DNA from: Nioella halotolerans
Lineage (GTDB): Bacteria; Pseudomonadota; Alphaproteobacteria; Rhodobacterales; Rhodobacteraceae
Assembly: GCA_003428585.1 (NCBI GenBank)
Contig: QVQC01000076.1
Span: 96,661-160,660 of the forward strand
Length of the DNA: 64,000 bases
Direction of reading: 5' to 3'
Made by a program: the position numbers and the translations under genes. The first letter of the stretch is position 1, and each line of letters begins with the position of its first letter. Positions 63,748-64,000 of this stretch are shown here, in pieces. Below the pieces are notes generated by a model. It was not told the origin of the DNA, searched no databases, and saw only the letters and a list, made by a program, of their open reading frames with translations.

Positions 63748-63842
63748 GTGGGCAGAACTGCCCAGCTTACGGTTGCTGACGCCCTTGTTCCGCGCGGGGT
63801 GGGGATTGAGGGATTGTAGGGTGGGCAGTCTGCCCACCCTAC
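63748..63842. repeat. Pair of REP-like palindromic repeats
   Basis: TGGGCAG-AA-CTGCCCA (63749-63764) and TGGGCAG-T-CTGCCCA (63822-63836) are two copies of the same palindrome 73 bp apart. The second is extended by GTAGGG/CCCTAC to a 12-bp stem (63816-63842). This GTAGGGTGGGCA type is a common intergenic REP-like family. Confidence 0.65.
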
Positions 63843-64000
63843 GTTTGGTGAGATTTCCAAGTATACAAAACCTCATGCCCACCATCCGTTCCACCGAATA
63901 AAAACCTAGAGGGCAACTCCTTGAAGAATACATGAGCTGAAGGCTTATCCCCTTCACTCCGGTCCTACATGATGTTGAATTTTCGGCGTTGCAGGGTGCG

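Larger units (their letters stand above)
63652..64000. other. 349-bp gene-free window end
   Basis: No gene is supported. It contains the cold-shock terminator hairpin and two REP-like palindromes. From about 63843 the sequence turns clearly more AT-rich, and may be the edge of a different element beyond the window. Confidence 0.5.

Noticed and set aside
63340-63957. A 205-residue leftward open frame over the cold-shock gene and the window end
   Set aside because: Antisense to a certain cold-shock gene, runs through REP-like repeats, and has no recognisable domain.

Overview
The window looks like a chromosomal segment of a Rhodobacteraceae-type (Rhodobacter/Roseobacter group) alphaproteobacterium. 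The signs are high GC with strong GC3 bias, a psd-pssA-pmtA phosphatidylethanolamine/phosphatidylcholine set, a Fur protein without Cys-x2-Cys zinc motifs, a siroheme synthase - DUF2849 - sulfite reductase - APS reductase - DUF934 sulfur operon, a form II CoxL cluster, a DUF6455 gene behind an FNR box, and an IF-3 gene with an alphaproteobacterial N-terminus. No tRNA, rRNA, CRISPR array, transposase or phage gene was seen.

Layout. 1-9544: inositol catabolism. A LacI-family regulator (cut by the window edge) precedes two operons that diverge around a perfect 16-bp palindrome at 3920-3935: leftward Gfo/Idh/MocA - IolE-like - Gfo/Idh/MocA, rightward iolD-iolC-iolB-iolJ-like-iolG. 9616-15829: gatB, small membrane/DUF genes, a zinc-knuckle/J-domain protein, a nucleoside hydrolase and the protein AMPylase selO. 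16068-26306: DUF3137 protein, membrane protein, endonuclease/phosphatase family protein, two EamA exporters, fur, enolase with two LacI-type operator-like sites, hydrolase, sterol desaturase family protein, cupin, and an orphan zinc-ribbon membrane protein. 26548-32336: aconitase, divergent from the cytochrome c maturation genes ccmA-ccmB-ccmC-ccmD-ccmG. 32889-40812: sulfur assimilation (O-acetylhomoserine sulfhydrylase, Lrp regulator, siroheme/sulfite reductase/APS reductase operon, ferredoxin-NADP reductase), with an FNR-box-controlled four-cysteine DUF6455 gene between.

40912-44698: phospholipid genes psd-pssA-pmtA, infC, and an acidic low-complexity membrane-anchored protein. 44772-51365: a leftward form II molybdenum hydroxylase operon (XdhC-like, molybdopterin-binding protein, coxS, two small secreted paralogues, coxL, coxM). 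51558-59937: YqaA/DedA-like protein, dsbB, a DEAD-box helicase with a long basic tail, an Lrp regulator divergent from arginase and ornithine cyclodeaminase, thrS, and a membrane protein. 60313-62926: a bufferin-type RiPP operon (DUF2282 precursor, DUF692/MNIO enzyme, DUF2063 partner, DoxX protein). 62908-64000: ArsC/Spx-like protein, cold-shock protein, and a repeat-bearing gene-free end.

The most rewarding items are the bufferin operon (precursor with an extended acidic tail, strong hairpins before and after the precursor gene), the apparent AUA start of infC, the secreted paralogue pair inside the cox operon, the FNR box in front of DUF6455, and several operator-like dyads (iol, eno, arginase, acnA/ccmA, cys). 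All functional assignments are by reading the sequence; no database search was run.
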